Below, one piece after another: positions 43,334 to 53,362 of a DNA stretch of 64,000 nucleotides. Position 1 is the stretch's first letter, and each line of letters begins with the position of its first letter. The stretch comes from Planctomycetota bacterium (GTDB lineage Bacteria; Planctomycetota; Planctomycetia; Pirellulales; Lacipirellulaceae): positions 248,001 to 312,000 of the forward strand of contig JAKOXH010000019.1 in NCBI GenBank assembly GCA_029781135.1, read 5' to 3'. The notes beneath the pieces were generated by a model. The model saw only the letters and a list, made by a program, of their open reading frames with translations. It had not been told where the DNA came from and did no database searches. The translations under genes were made by a program, and so were the position numbers.

Positions 43334-44443
43334 TTATTCGCTGGCCACTTCTTCGCCGGCAATCGTCGACTTTCCTTGGTAGACGAGCAGGTCCATGCCT
43401 TCGTTGAGAAAGGTCACGGAACCATCCGCCATGAGGAAGTTGCAGCCGCCGGGGTGATTGCTACGGAAGTTGCTGGCGAAGTTCTTGCCGCCGTTGCGGC
43501 TATCGAGGCAGGAAATCGCGGGGTTTGGGCTGTAGAAGCTGCCGATATCGATGTACGAGTCGGTGACCGGGTACTTATTCATCGGTTCCACTGTGGCGGC
43601 AAACAAGCTCGTCACCACAAATTTACCCCCATTATAGTACTGAGTGCTATTCGGTTGCCCCGCGATCCAAGGAAACCAAGCATACGGCAATTCACCAGTA
43701 CTCTCAGGTTTCAAGTCGGCAGCCGTACACCCGCGACCATGGCAGACTTTCCATTTCGTGTCGCCGCTAGCTTCGCCGACGGCGATGGTATTGCTGGTTC
43801 CGTCGGTAATCTGTCGAATCGACGCTCCCCATTGGATCGAAAACACACCTTGGAGAGATCGATCGACCGGCCCCGGCTGAAAATCAACTTTGCTACCTAA
43901 CGTCCAGCTTTTTAGCTCGAGGCAGTAGGCGTCGGTCGCACCTTTGCAGTAAGCATAATCGGTGGTGCCAAACACGGAATTCCGACTACCGCCGAGAATC
44001 CTGGTGAGTTCGGGGTGCTGGATAGGATTGGGCTCGGAAGTCGAGGGACAATTGAACACTGGAATTGGAATGGCTCCCACGGACACGGCGACCGCGGGAG
44101 GCACCTTCTGATCGTACCACGCCTCGTTCTGATCATAGATATTGTGCAGTGAGGCCTCCTCAAAATAGGGCAGGAGTTTTGTATTGGCGTTGGCATAGAA
44201 GCCGTCGGGAGCATTTCGCACCCACCAACCGTTGGGGAACTTCTTGTTGGAAATGTGATAGTTATGAAGGGCGATGCCGAATTGCTTGAGATTGTTAATA
44301 CACTGCGACCGCCGGGCCGCTTCGCGTGCGGCTTGGATCGCCGGGAGCAAAAGCGCCACCAGAATGCCAATAATCGCGATGACAACCAATAATTCGACAA
44401 GCGTAAACGCTCGGTTCGTACGCTGACCGTAAACAGACCGCAT
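43334..44443 (-). CDS. DUF1559 protein with prepilin-like N-terminus
   Basis: A 369-residue DUF1559 protein with AGGAG 8 bases upstream of its ATG. The N-terminus has the prepilin-type motif in NRAFTLVELLVVIAIIGILV, followed by AAREAARRSQCINNLKQFGI. The C-terminal family motif is SNHPGGCNFLMADGSVTFLN. Pairs of Cys may stabilise the central beta domain. It is a homologue of the protein at 29483, with no lipoprotein partner following it. A role in an extracellular pseudopilus-like structure is proposed for the family but not proven. Confidence 0.92.
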   Translation of the reverse strand: MRSVYGQRTNRAFTLVELLVVIAIIGILVALLLPAIQAAREAARRSQCINNLKQFGIALHNYHISNKKFPNGWWVRNAPDGFYANANTKLLPYFEEASLHNIYDQNEAWYDQKVPPAVAVSVGAIPIPVFNCPSTSEPNPIQHPELTRILGGSRNSVFGTTDYAYCKGATDAYCLELKSWTLGSKVDFQPGPVDRSLQGVFSIQWGASIRQITDGTSNTIAVGEASGDTKWKVCHGRGCTAADLKPESTGELPYAWFPWIAGQPNSTQYYNGGKFVVTSLFAATVEPMNKYPVTDSYIDIGSFYSPNPAISCLDSRNGGKNFASNFRSNHPGGCNFLMADGSVTFLNEGMDLLVYQGKSTIAGEEVASE

Positions 44444-44682
44444 TCTCTAGCTCCTGCCGCGTGGTCGCCGTGCCTCAAAGAAAACGGCGAAAGATAAGCC
44501 CCGAAACGACTATGAAAGAATGAAGCACTTTCTGTCCATTTGTATTATAGTCATACTGAATCCTCGCAAAAAACGCAATCAATTCCGGACATTCTTAGTT
44601 ATCGGAGCCGATGGTTTCGGTTATTCCGCGGAAGGGGGGATGCGACCGCTTTCACAACCAGTTTTGGGCTAGGATTGGGATT

Positions 44683-45954
44683 CTAGGGGTTGGACCGCAA
44701 TCGAAAGAAGTAGACCTTGGCACCGGAGTCCACGACGCCGGCGCCGGTGGATTGGTCGGTAAAAGAACCAATAATCCAGCCATCGCGGGTGATTTGGCGG
44801 CAGCCGCCGATCGCGTAGGGGTTTCCCACGGGAGAGCTCACGGCGTAGTCATGCCAATGGGCGCCGTTGTCATCGCTGGCCAGGCACGCCAGGCGGTTCG
44901 AGTTGGCATCGCGGGAAAGGGCATATATCGGTGCATCCTTTTGGGCAGTGTTCGTTGCGAAGAAGCCGTCCAGGCCGCGAAGTGCCAAGTTCTGTCCTTT
45001 GAAATCGGGCTGAATGTCGAGTTCCCGCACGCCAGATGTCACGTCGTAGCGCATGTAATGCTGCCGCGGGGGCGTCGTTTGAGCGAGATACAAGAAGTGA
45101 CCTTTGCCGCCGCGGACGAAGAAGCTCTCGAGCCAGGTGTGGACTTCGAACTCATCGTCAAGCGTGATGCGGTCGGTGGGGCCGGTGTCGTCGGCCGCGA
45201 ATGGTGGAGTGACGGGCTTGCCGTTCATCGTTTGCCAGGAAATGCCGCCATCTGGCGACCGGAGGTAGTGGATATCCCAATACAAGTAGATGTTATGCTT
45301 AACGGTCGTCCAAGCGGCGTGCAGTGTGCCGCCGGCGTCAAGGCACAAGTGCGGATATTGGAGGTCCGCATGCTGGCCGTTCGTCATGAAAGTTATCGAC
45401 GATAGTAATTTGCCGTCAAAGTCCAGGCGGTGAAATGTATTGTTGTGCGGAAAGAAATAGAGTTGCTTCCGGGGCAAGTCGATCGCCATGCAATACTTGC
45501 CGGCAGCACCGTTGGGAACCTTGGTGATGATGGGCTCGCGAAAATCGGCGGCCGCATGAAAGCGATAGAGATACGCATTGCCGTCGACAAAATCGGGGCG
45601 GATGAGGTACAGGTTGTCGTCCGCGTCGGTTTCTAAAACTGGCGGATTCGTGGCGTTCGTCGCTTCATAGAGTGTTTCGAACGACTTGCCACCGTCGTGG
45701 CTCCACGACAATCGCCATTGTTGGGCAGTGTACGCTTCGTTGCGCGTGCGGATGTGCGTCATGAAGATGCCACGACGGTTGGCCACAAGCTTCTGATTGT
45801 GGCTCTGGAACGTGCCGTAACCGGTGGCATTCGCGTCGACACATGTGAGTTCAATCGTAGCCAGCGGCGGGGCCGGCCGGGCCGTTTGCTCAGCCCAAAT
45901 CGTGGCGGAACTCGCGAGGAGAAGAAACACTCCGCAGAACGGCCGCAGGTTCAT
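44683..45954 (-). CDS. BNR-repeat beta-propeller protein (exported)
   Basis: A 423-residue protein with a signal peptide ending Ile-Trp-Ala and GAGG 6 bases before its ATG. It has several Asp-box (BNR) motifs of the form S-x-D-x-G-x-x-W: SWSHDGGKSFETL, SPDGGISWQT and SDDNGAHWHD. This indicates a six-bladed propeller as in the BNR_4 family, often found near polysaccharide-degradation genes and related to sialidase and PL24/PL25-type folds. No catalytic residues are certain. It is downstream of the Gfo/Idh/MocA oxidoreductase on the same strand. Confidence 0.82.
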   Translation of the reverse strand: MNLRPFCGVFLLLASSATIWAEQTARPAPPLATIELTCVDANATGYGTFQSHNQKLVANRRGIFMTHIRTRNEAYTAQQWRLSWSHDGGKSFETLYEATNATNPPVLETDADDNLYLIRPDFVDGNAYLYRFHAAADFREPIITKVPNGAAGKYCMAIDLPRKQLYFFPHNNTFHRLDFDGKLLSSITFMTNGQHADLQYPHLCLDAGGTLHAAWTTVKHNIYLYWDIHYLRSPDGGISWQTMNGKPVTPPFAADDTGPTDRITLDDEFEVHTWLESFFVRGGKGHFLYLAQTTPPRQHYMRYDVTSGVRELDIQPDFKGQNLALRGLDGFFATNTAQKDAPIYALSRDANSNRLACLASDDNGAHWHDYAVSSPVGNPYAIGGCRQITRDGWIIGSFTDQSTGAGVVDSGAKVYFFRLRSNP

Positions 45955-46057
45955 GGTTGGCCTCGATGTTAAAGTGAGGCGTCCGTGCCGTGGCGATCCA
46001 AACGACCAAATGCTCGAACGCAGTTATGGCGCAAATGCCGGGACACCCTCACCCCGG

Positions 46058-46078
46058 CCCTCTCCCAAAGGGAGAGGG
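46058..46078. repeat. CCCTCTCCC hairpin repeat
   Basis: A perfect 9-bp stem (46058-46066 and 46070-46078) with loop AAA, preceded by CACCCTCACCCCGG. The sequence is a very widespread intergenic repeat in bacteria. It lies between the oxidoreductase stop and the BNR gene start and could attenuate read-through, although no T-tract follows on either strand. Confidence 0.6.
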
Positions 46079-46122
46079 GAAGGGCATGGTGCTGGCAATG
46101 AATGACGCCCAACTTTTGGGAA

Positions 46123-47487
46123 TCAGGTGACTTCCCAGCCTTTGCGGTAGATACCACGCATGATGCGGTTTGCTTCGGCATCATTGGTGACGGTGCCTGT
46201 CGCGCCGTCATATTCGAGGGCTTTACCCATGCGGACCGCGAGGTTGCCGAGGAGCATCGATTCGGTCATTTGCGAGGCGTAGTCGAAGTTGCTCATGGGT
46301 GCGGGGCCACCGTGAATTGCCCGAATCCACTCGCGCTTCTGGTCGGTATCGGAGCCCTCCTTATTACCAAGGCGTTCGATTGCAGGGGCCGGCCGTTTGA
46401 AATCGGCAAACTCCTTGCGTGGCAACAAGACTTGCTCACTGCCATAATCACTAGGAGTGAAGATCGAACCTTTTTCGCCGACGAACAGCATACCGCTATC
46501 GACGATTTTTTCGCCCTGCAACAAATCGGCGTTTGGCAGATTGCGATCTTGGCCCTTCGCTCCCTCGTACCAGGTAAGTTTTACAGCAGGCCGATCGCCG
46601 CGAGCCGGGAACTCGTACGTGATCGTCGCCCACGCTGGGTACGTTTCCTGGTTCACTTCACTGCTCTTCGCCGAAACGCGAACGGGAAGGCCGAGTTCGA
46701 GCGACTTGAATGCCAGGTTCGAGGTATGGCAGGCCATATCGCCGAGGGCGCCGGTGCCGAAATCCCACCAGCCGCGCCAATTGTGCGGGTGATAGACCGC
46801 GTTGTACGGCCGCGCCGGCGCGGGGCCGAGGAAGAGGTCCCAATGGACATACTTCGGCACTTCCATGGGTTCTGGCCGGGCGACGATATCAGGAGCTTGC
46901 TTCCAATAGTGGAAGGGACGATTCGTCCACACATGGACCTCGTGGATTGGCCCAATCGCGCCACAACGCACCAATTCGATGCCGGCCCGGAAACCATCAG
47001 ACGCGGTGCCTTGGTTCCCCATCTGCGTTTGCACATGATACTTCTTGGCCGTTTCCCGCATCAGGCGCGCTTCGTAGGGCGTATGGGTCAGCGGCTTTTG
47101 GCAGTAAACATGTTTGCCCAAACGCATGGCACGAATGGATGCCGGGGCGTGATGATGGTCGGGCGTGCTGACGACGACCGCGTCGATTTGCTTTCCCATT
47201 TCATCGAGCAGCTTGCGATAGTCATTGTATTTTTTCGCCTTCGGGAAAACCTTGGCTTTGTCGTCGAGACGGATATCGTCGATATCGCAAATTGCGATGA
47301 CATCGCCGAACTTGCCGGCTTGATCGATATCGCTTTTTCCCTTGCCGCCGATGCCGATGCCGGCAATCGCCAGCCGTTCGTTGGGCGAATTACTAATCGC
47401 GAATTCGGCCCGGCCAGCTACCCAATAGCCTGCGGCCACTCCTGACAACGTTCCCACAAATTCCCGCCGGGTCAAACTTCGCGACAT
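46123..47487 (-). CDS. Gfo/Idh/MocA-family oxidoreductase with Tat signal
   Basis: A 454-residue NAD(P)-dependent oxidoreductase. AGGAG stands 8 bases before the ATG. The N-terminus MSRSLTRREFVGTLSGVAAG is a twin-arginine export signal (Arg-Arg-Glu-Phe). The Rossmann part shows IAGIGIGGKGKSDIDQAGKF, CDIDD, and VVVSTPDHHHAPASIRAM, then the family's GKHVYCQKPLTH with the conserved Glu replaced by Gln in the usual EKP motif. The C-terminal part has WWDFGTGALGDMACH. Planctomycetes have many such exported proteins; substrates are usually sugars. The E-to-Q change in EKP is common in this exported group. Confidence 0.9.
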   Translation of the reverse strand: MSRSLTRREFVGTLSGVAAGYWVAGRAEFAISNSPNERLAIAGIGIGGKGKSDIDQAGKFGDVIAICDIDDIRLDDKAKVFPKAKKYNDYRKLLDEMGKQIDAVVVSTPDHHHAPASIRAMRLGKHVYCQKPLTHTPYEARLMRETAKKYHVQTQMGNQGTASDGFRAGIELVRCGAIGPIHEVHVWTNRPFHYWKQAPDIVARPEPMEVPKYVHWDLFLGPAPARPYNAVYHPHNWRGWWDFGTGALGDMACHTSNLAFKSLELGLPVRVSAKSSEVNQETYPAWATITYEFPARGDRPAVKLTWYEGAKGQDRNLPNADLLQGEKIVDSGMLFVGEKGSIFTPSDYGSEQVLLPRKEFADFKRPAPAIERLGNKEGSDTDQKREWIRAIHGGPAPMSNFDYASQMTESMLLGNLAVRMGKALEYDGATGTVTNDAEANRIMRGIYRKGWEVT

Positions 47488-47767
47488 GATGAAAACTCCT
47501 AACTCAGTCTTGCAAAATGGCCCAAACGCCAGTGCCGCTCGTTGGGCCTGGCAACCACCGCTGGTCTTAATTTAGTTCAGTGGCTGGAGTCGAGCTATAG
47601 GCAACTTGGTGGGGTATATAGGGGGTGGATCCGCAGAAGTATCGCGATTTTGGCGCGGATCTTCGGCCCGGTTGAGTTGGGGATTAATTCATCGCATTCT
47701 GGCGTGCGGTCGATTACAATCGGCAGTTTCGGCAATATAAGTCGCAAATTGGTGCGAGATAATCGTC

Positions 47768-48862
47768 ATGATGGATGTTCGCTTTCCGACATGGGTGTTT
47801 TCGGCGATTTGCGCGATCGTGCTTAGAGGGCCGACCGCGAATGCTGAACTATCGATCGAGCGCGTGTTTGGCCCAGAAACGGCCGGCGGCAAGTATAAGC
47901 ATCCGGCCTGCATTGAGGAACTGCCGAACGGCGATCTGTATCTCGCTTACTATTGTGGCGACGGCGAATATGAGAGCAACACAGCCGACTACGCTGCGCG
48001 TCGAGCGAAAGGATCGAATGCCTGGTCGCCACCCAAAATAATTGCGGACACCCCCGATCGCTCCGATGGCAACCCCGTGGTGTGGCAAGAGCCCGGCGGG
48101 CCACTGTGGTTGTTCTATGTTGTGCGCTACGGCGATACTTGGTCGGACTCGATCATTAAGTACAAAGTGTCTCGCGACAATGGTGAAACTTGGAGTGACT
48201 CGGAAACGCTCTCGTTCGAGAAAGGGCTAATGGTTCGATCGCAGCCGATCCAACTCGCGAATGGTGATTTTCTGTTGCCGATCTATCATGAGCGCGGGCA
48301 CGACAAGGAAGTTGTCGGCGCCGACAGCGCCTCGTTGTTCGCTCGGCGCGACCACAAGACCAAGCAGTGGACGTTTACGAACGAGGTGCACTCGCGGATG
48401 GGAAATATCCAGCCGTCCGTGGTCGCATGCGATTCCCAGCACCTGCTGGCGTTTTGCCGGCGGGGCGGCGGTTACGGTCGCGTGCCGGATGGCTTTGTCG
48501 TGCGGACGGAATCCCACGACGGGGGCCGCACCTGGTCGCCGGGCGTCGATACGCAATTCCACAATCCGAACGCAGCGGTCGACCTGATCAGATTGCAGAA
48601 TGGGCACCTGGTACTCATTTACAACGACAATTTCGAAGGAGAGCGCATGCCGCTAACGATGCGCGTATCGACCGATTGCGCCAAATCGTGGTCGCCGGCG
48701 CATAATATCGTGAACAAGCCGGGCGACGATGCCGCGTATCCATACATCATTCAAACCAGTGACGGGAAGATCCACGGCGTATACACATCCGAAGAGCGGA
48801 CGGTAATCAATCACTTTGTAATCGAAGAGGCGGATATTACTGGATCGCAGGGCAAGCCATAG
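47768..48862 (+). CDS. Sialidase-like BNR propeller protein (exported)
   Basis: A 364-residue protein with a short signal peptide ending near Thr-Ala-Asn-Ala. Asp-boxes SRDNGETWSD and SHDGGRTWSP, the text QPSVVACDSQHLLAFCRRGG and a C-terminal YPYIIQTSDGKIHGVYT mark it as a member of the exo-alpha-sialidase/BNR_2 family. The usual sialidase arginine triad cannot be assigned with certainty, so another glycosidase or lyase activity is possible. It is divergent from the oxidoreductase at 47487, with a 280-base gap that probably holds both promoters. Confidence 0.82.
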   Translation: MMDVRFPTWVFSAICAIVLRGPTANAELSIERVFGPETAGGKYKHPACIEELPNGDLYLAYYCGDGEYESNTADYAARRAKGSNAWSPPKIIADTPDRSDGNPVVWQEPGGPLWLFYVVRYGDTWSDSIIKYKVSRDNGETWSDSETLSFEKGLMVRSQPIQLANGDFLLPIYHERGHDKEVVGADSASLFARRDHKTKQWTFTNEVHSRMGNIQPSVVACDSQHLLAFCRRGGGYGRVPDGFVVRTESHDGGRTWSPGVDTQFHNPNAAVDLIRLQNGHLVLIYNDNFEGERMPLTMRVSTDCAKSWSPAHNIVNKPGDDAAYPYIIQTSDGKIHGVYTSEERTVINHFVIEEADITGSQGKP

Positions 48863-48890
48863 GCCAGCATACGCACGCATGGCGATGCAC

Positions 48891-51359
48891 TTAATTTCGC
48901 GCCTTGATCAGCCAGACTTCCGCGATTTGGCAGCCGCGGCCGGCGCCGCCGCGTTCAGGGTTCGAACGCCATTCGAGCGTTAAATCGCCGCCGGAAGTGG
49001 CCGCGGCCGGAATCGCAAACTCCACAGGCCGCACAGGCTGGGGCTTGGGTTGAAGGGGATGAATCTCAATCTCCTGCTGTTCGCTGGCTGATTTTGCCCG
49101 CGCGACCAACTGCACCTTCGAATCCAGCCGATCACCCGCGTAAACGACGCGGACTCGATAAACGGCAGTCGGATCGAGCCCGTCGTAGTGCATGACGATA
49201 GGAGTGCTGTAATGTCCATCCGCGTGGTTGCACCATGATCGTCGCCACGGAAGCTCCGAGCGAAAGCCGATGGTGACGGAATCGTGATAGCTGGGATCCT
49301 TCGCATAGTTGTCACTTGTCATTAAGTGTGGCTGATTGAGCGGATCGCCCAGGTCGTCGTAGAACCCACCCGGACCAGCGTCCGTCCAATGAACGATTTC
49401 CTCGATGCCGCGGAGTTTGGCCGATTCGTCGAGTCTTTGCAGCTTAGTGAGTCGTTCCTTGATCCAAACGCGGTTGTTTAGCGGCACATCGATCTCATCA
49501 AAATTCGCCCCGCGACCGACTTCAATGGCCTGATACTTGGCGACCGAAAGTTGCATGCGAATGCTCTGGAACAACGCTTCGGCAAGTTCCGCGACGCGCG
49601 CTCGTAAGGCATCGGAACTTTTCGGTGCGTCGGCCTGATCGAGGAGTGCCGTGGCTTTCGCGATCGCTTGGTCGGCACCTATGTGGCGTGCGTTTGCGAG
49701 AACTTGGAGTGCGTCGTGCTCTTGGGCCGTTTCCGAGATTAAGCGACTGCGAATGTAAGCGTCGTAGTTGGCACGATACAGTGCCTGTTGAAATCGCCAA
49801 TTGCGCTTCGTGCGCGGGTCGGCCGTCCGTTCCATCGCCTGGAATTGGCGGAGCGTGTCGTCGACACCATCGTTCTTTAACAGCGGGCCGCGCCAGTTGC
49901 GCTCAAGTGCCAGGAGGCCCTGGGCGAAATCATCGGTGTATCTATCGCCGATGAAATAGCGGCCGTAGTCGCGCAGCGTGTCGATGGGGCGTGTGTTCGG
50001 GTCCCAGCAAAGGGCGCTCCAAATCATCTTGTTGACATCGTCGTTGCAGCCTTCGGAATAGGAAATCACGCCGCGAATGTAGTCTTTGCACGACAGGAAA
50101 ATCGTGGTCTCATCGAGTGGACGTGGGTTAATCGTTTCGCGGCCTTCCGTGAGCGGAAACGCCAGGTCCCAGTTCGGCACCGGGTATTGGCAGCGAATGC
50201 TGTGCGTGATATCGGGGTACGCGCGAATCGGCAGCCGCGCCGGCAAGATTTCCCGCAGTTTCGCGACGGTCACACGGTTTTGCGGACCAAAGACGATGCC
50301 GGCCAGCCAGGGTGGCTCTTGCTTGACGAGCGTAAGCATTTCATCGAACTGCGGCTGCGTGAAGCTCTGCATCGATACCCAAATTTTGGCGTTGGGATGG
50401 AATTTCTTGAGCTGCACCGATTGGGCCGCCAGCAGGGCGACATATTCGCTCGGTGACGCATCGCCTGGATCGCCTGTTGGGACAAAGATTGCATCCACCC
50501 GCGGGAGTTTTGCCAGAACCTCGCCCCATTCCTTCACCGAGGCCTGAATCGCCTCTGGCGTGTCGTACTTCAACTCCATGGCCGGGTACCAGATCCACAC
50601 GTCAAGTCCGTAGTCGTCGGCCAATTTCGACATGCCGATCATCATTTCCATGGGCGGGCGGGGGAAGTGCGGGCTATCGGCATCGTCGTCGCTACGTGGG
50701 GGAATTAGCTCGACGCTGTTGCAGCCGAAAACGGCCAGATCGCGGAAATACTGCTCCCACTGCGGCAAGTCCCAGGCGTCGTAGGAATTCGTCTTAGGAC
50801 GGTAACCGAGTTGGTGGCCGCGAATGGGCATCGCCGGCGCAGTGGTGATGTTTAGAGGCTCGCGAAGCATGAGCCGGTCGCGCGACATCGAAAGCGTGCG
50901 CAGCAGTTTGCCGACGCCAAACAGCACTCCGCGCGAATCGTTGCCGGCAATAATGATTGTGGGGGCGCGGCCAGAAGCAACTCGCGTGATGATTCGAAAT
51001 CCTTCGGCCGGGAGATTCTGTGCGGCGGGGCCTAGGTCGATGTGGAGTTGCTCGGCTTGCTTCTTCAACTGTTCGATTGGGCCGATCACGATTGCCGACG
51101 TCGATTGTTCATCTGGGCGGCGATTCGTGGACTTGAGCTGCAGCCGCGTTCTGGCGGCAACTTCTTCCACGAACATTTGAACGGCTTTTTGCTCCCTTGC
51201 ATTCAAGCCGGCTGGAACCACGACTTGAGCCGCACTCAAATCGATTGGTGGTGTTTTAGAACTGTTGGGGATCGCGTTAAGAGGCGCAACAGGGGCGGTC
51301 AATGCCGCCGCGGCCGACAAGCAAGCGGCTAAACGAGGAATCATGCGATGATAGTTCAT
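48891..51359 (-). CDS. Large glycoside hydrolase-like protein, GH20/GH67-type architecture
   Basis: An 822-residue exported protein. The N-terminal region (residues of about 40-170) has the zincin-like fold seen before the barrels of GH20, GH67 and GH84 enzymes (GLNAREQKAVQMFVEEVAAR, then IIIAGNDSRGVLFGVGKLLR). The barrel follows (MPIRGHQLGYRPKTNSYDAW, FGCNSVELIPPRSDDD, DYGLDVWIWYPAMELKYD), with FVPTGDPGD where other families have a catalytic acid pair. A helical region (about 500-640) and a beta-sandwich complete it. The start is uncertain between ATG 51359 and ATG 51344. No residue can be called catalytic from sequence alone. Confidence 0.75.
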   Translation of the reverse strand: MNYHRMIPRLAACLSAAAALTAPVAPLNAIPNSSKTPPIDLSAAQVVVPAGLNAREQKAVQMFVEEVAARTRLQLKSTNRRPDEQSTSAIVIGPIEQLKKQAEQLHIDLGPAAQNLPAEGFRIITRVASGRAPTIIIAGNDSRGVLFGVGKLLRTLSMSRDRLMLREPLNITTAPAMPIRGHQLGYRPKTNSYDAWDLPQWEQYFRDLAVFGCNSVELIPPRSDDDADSPHFPRPPMEMMIGMSKLADDYGLDVWIWYPAMELKYDTPEAIQASVKEWGEVLAKLPRVDAIFVPTGDPGDASPSEYVALLAAQSVQLKKFHPNAKIWVSMQSFTQPQFDEMLTLVKQEPPWLAGIVFGPQNRVTVAKLREILPARLPIRAYPDITHSIRCQYPVPNWDLAFPLTEGRETINPRPLDETTIFLSCKDYIRGVISYSEGCNDDVNKMIWSALCWDPNTRPIDTLRDYGRYFIGDRYTDDFAQGLLALERNWRGPLLKNDGVDDTLRQFQAMERTADPRTKRNWRFQQALYRANYDAYIRSRLISETAQEHDALQVLANARHIGADQAIAKATALLDQADAPKSSDALRARVAELAEALFQSIRMQLSVAKYQAIEVGRGANFDEIDVPLNNRVWIKERLTKLQRLDESAKLRGIEEIVHWTDAGPGGFYDDLGDPLNQPHLMTSDNYAKDPSYHDSVTIGFRSELPWRRSWCNHADGHYSTPIVMHYDGLDPTAVYRVRVVYAGDRLDSKVQLVARAKSASEQQEIEIHPLQPKPQPVRPVEFAIPAAATSGGDLTLEWRSNPERGGAGRGCQIAEVWLIKARN

Positions 51360-51472
51360 CAGAATATGCGGCAGTTCTGGAGCCAACAGGGGATTTCGGG
51401 GGATTTTTCGAGTATAGTCGCGGGCTGTTGTAGCAGCAAACTGCGCGAAAAATACCGACTAAACAACGAAAT

Positions 51473-53233
51473 CTATTTCGCGCCATGCCGCCAGTCAGAA
51501 TTTGCAATTCGTTTCAGTTCGGCATCGATATCGGTTCCCTCGAAAAACGAAAGCCAGCCGTGAAGCCGTTGGGTTTCGCCGGGGGCACAATCGGTGAACT
51601 GTGGATCGGAATGCATGCATGGGCAGGGGGGATTTCCCCACGGGCGAACGCAGTTTTCCCACGCGGTGATGATCCAGCGATTCCCCTTTTCATTACGGCA
51701 GGCGACGAAAGGAGAGCGGAATACTTTATTGTCGTTGGTTGTCGCCTTGAACTCATCGGCGCCTTTGAGCATGACGCAGTTTTGTACGACCAAGCCACGC
51801 AGCGTCTCGTTCGTTCCGTTCTTTATCCAAAGTTCCATGCGCACGTTGTCGTGCGTGGGCTTGATCGCGGCGCCAAATCCGACTCGGTTGGGTAGCACGC
51901 GTTCTATCCTCAATGAGCCGTCTTGCTGGCGAGTCCACTCGAGTGGCTGAAGTGAAATGTTCTGCCGCGACCACATGGTAGGCACATCGGTGTGCGCGAG
52001 GTAAAGGAGTTGTCGCCGGTCGGCTTGCTGTACCCAGATTGCTTCGGGAATATCGGCTACGACATACTGACTTTGGTCCCAGGGCAGAAACACGCTGAAC
52101 TTCGTTTCACGTTGTGGGCGGATGGCGCCGTCGAGAAAGCCGATGCGAGGATGGCGCCCGCCGGGGTAGGGACGAATCTTCAACGCCGCGTGTGGATCGG
52201 GCGTAGTTTTCAACGTGGGTGTATGAATCGATAGGCGTTCGGCGGCGGCCGAGATTTCATCCGCCGACAGGCCGGTGGCCGCGCTCACTTCCACGCTGGT
52301 GAAACCGTGATCGACAATCATATTCGTCAGCCAGTAGCGTAAGTCAGACTCGGATTGTGGTTTACGGAAGTCATCGCGGCAGATCTTCTTGGCCACGCTC
52401 TGCTGGCGGTCAGCGACGACGTTAAGCGGTTTGGACGGGGCAATTTCTGGATCTACATATTTTGCCAGGTCACGCATCGCAATGACGGTAAAATGGTTCG
52501 TCGCCAGAAATTTCATGTAGGCCTCAAAATTCTGCGGCGACGTGTTGACCCAGGAGTGGGCCATATCGGGAACACCGTGAAATTGCAGTACGGCGATTCG
52601 ACCGAACTTTGCCTGTTCGACGGCCACGATGAAGTTCTCGAGTGTCCAGTCGGGCCGGGCGTCACCGGCCGAGGGGATTAAGAGTGGATGGTCTAAGCCA
52701 GGCTCGTACGCGAAGCCGCGGCCCTCGCGATATTCATACTCAGGCGATCCACCGCGGCGGGCGAAGCGAATGCCGAGCTTCTTCAGAATCGGCATCGCCT
52801 CGGGCGTGATCGCGTTCCCGGGATACGCGAAAGTCGTGGGGCGCGGGATACCATGAGCGTCACACTGTTTGTTGATAGCCTCGACCTGTTCTTCCAGTTT
52901 GCTTAGATTGGCGGTGGTAACACCCATGTGATCGCGCGTATGATTGCCAATTTCAAAACCGTCCTTAGAAAGAGCGGCGATCTCGTCCCATGTCATGTAA
53001 TCCTTCTTGTTCGTCGGGAAGTCAAAACCCTCAGTTATGAAGAAAGTGGCGCCGAAACCGTACTTCTTCAGGATCGGCCGAACGGTGGTGTAATGCGATT
53101 TCACCGAGTCGTCGAACGTTAGAACGACGAGTTTTTCGGGGATTGGCTCCAGAGCCATAAGCCTGTGAGTCATCGTTAAGATTGGTAGTATGAATGCGAA
53201 GGATTGGGCGAATTGCCGGTAATTGATCAGCAT
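51473..53233 (-). CDS. Polysaccharide deacetylase with novel C-terminal domain
   Basis: A 586-residue exported protein starting at ATG 53233; an open frame extends to 53527 but would overlap the divergent cupin gene and lacks a signal peptide. The NodB domain spans about residues 30-310: motif 1 is [10 protein letters not shown], motif 2 (metal-binding H-x4-H) is GNHTRDHMG, and motif 3 is FAYPGNA. It should remove N- or O-acetyl groups from a polysaccharide such as chitin, peptidoglycan or xylan. Residues of about 350-586 form a second domain ([40 protein letters not shown]) that I do not recognise. Confidence 0.85.
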   Translation of the reverse strand: MLINYRQFAQSFAFILPILTMTHRLMALEPIPEKLVVLTFDDSVKSHYTTVRPILKKYGFGATFFITEGFDFPTNKKDYMTWDEIAALSKDGFEIGNHTRDHMGVTTANLSKLEEQVEAINKQCDAHGIPRPTTFAYPGNAITPEAMPILKKLGIRFARRGGSPEYEYREGRGFAYEPGLDHPLLIPSAGDARPDWTLENFIVAVEQAKFGRIAVLQFHGVPDMAHSWVNTSPQNFEAYMKFLATNHFTVIAMRDLAKYVDPEIAPSKPLNVVADRQQSVAKKICRDDFRKPQSESDLRYWLTNMIVDHGFTSVEVSAATGLSADEISAAAERLSIHTPTLKTTPDPHAALKIRPYPGGRHPRIGFLDGAIRPQRETKFSVFLPWDQSQYVVADIPEAIWVQQADRRQLLYLAHTDVPTMWSRQNISLQPLEWTRQQDGSLRIERVLPNRVGFGAAIKPTHDNVRMELWIKNGTNETLRGLVVQNCVMLKGADEFKATTNDNKVFRSPFVACRNEKGNRWIITAWENCVRPWGNPPCPCMHSDPQFTDCAPGETQRLHGWLSFFEGTDIDAELKRIANSDWRHGAK

Positions 53234-53362
53234 GTTCGTCGCCAGATTCGTTGAATAGGAGGAGCTTTTGCCCGCGTAACAGGCTGCTGTTTGTGATAAC
53301 ATCAAGAGGTGCAGCCGCACGGTCCACACAAGTGCAGTGTACCGACAGCGTAGGAAGGTGCT

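Noticed and set aside
46102..47445. A 447-codon open frame antisense to the Gfo/Idh/MocA oxidoreductase
   Set aside because: No start site or motif; the minus-strand gene has a Tat signal and a Rossmann fold.
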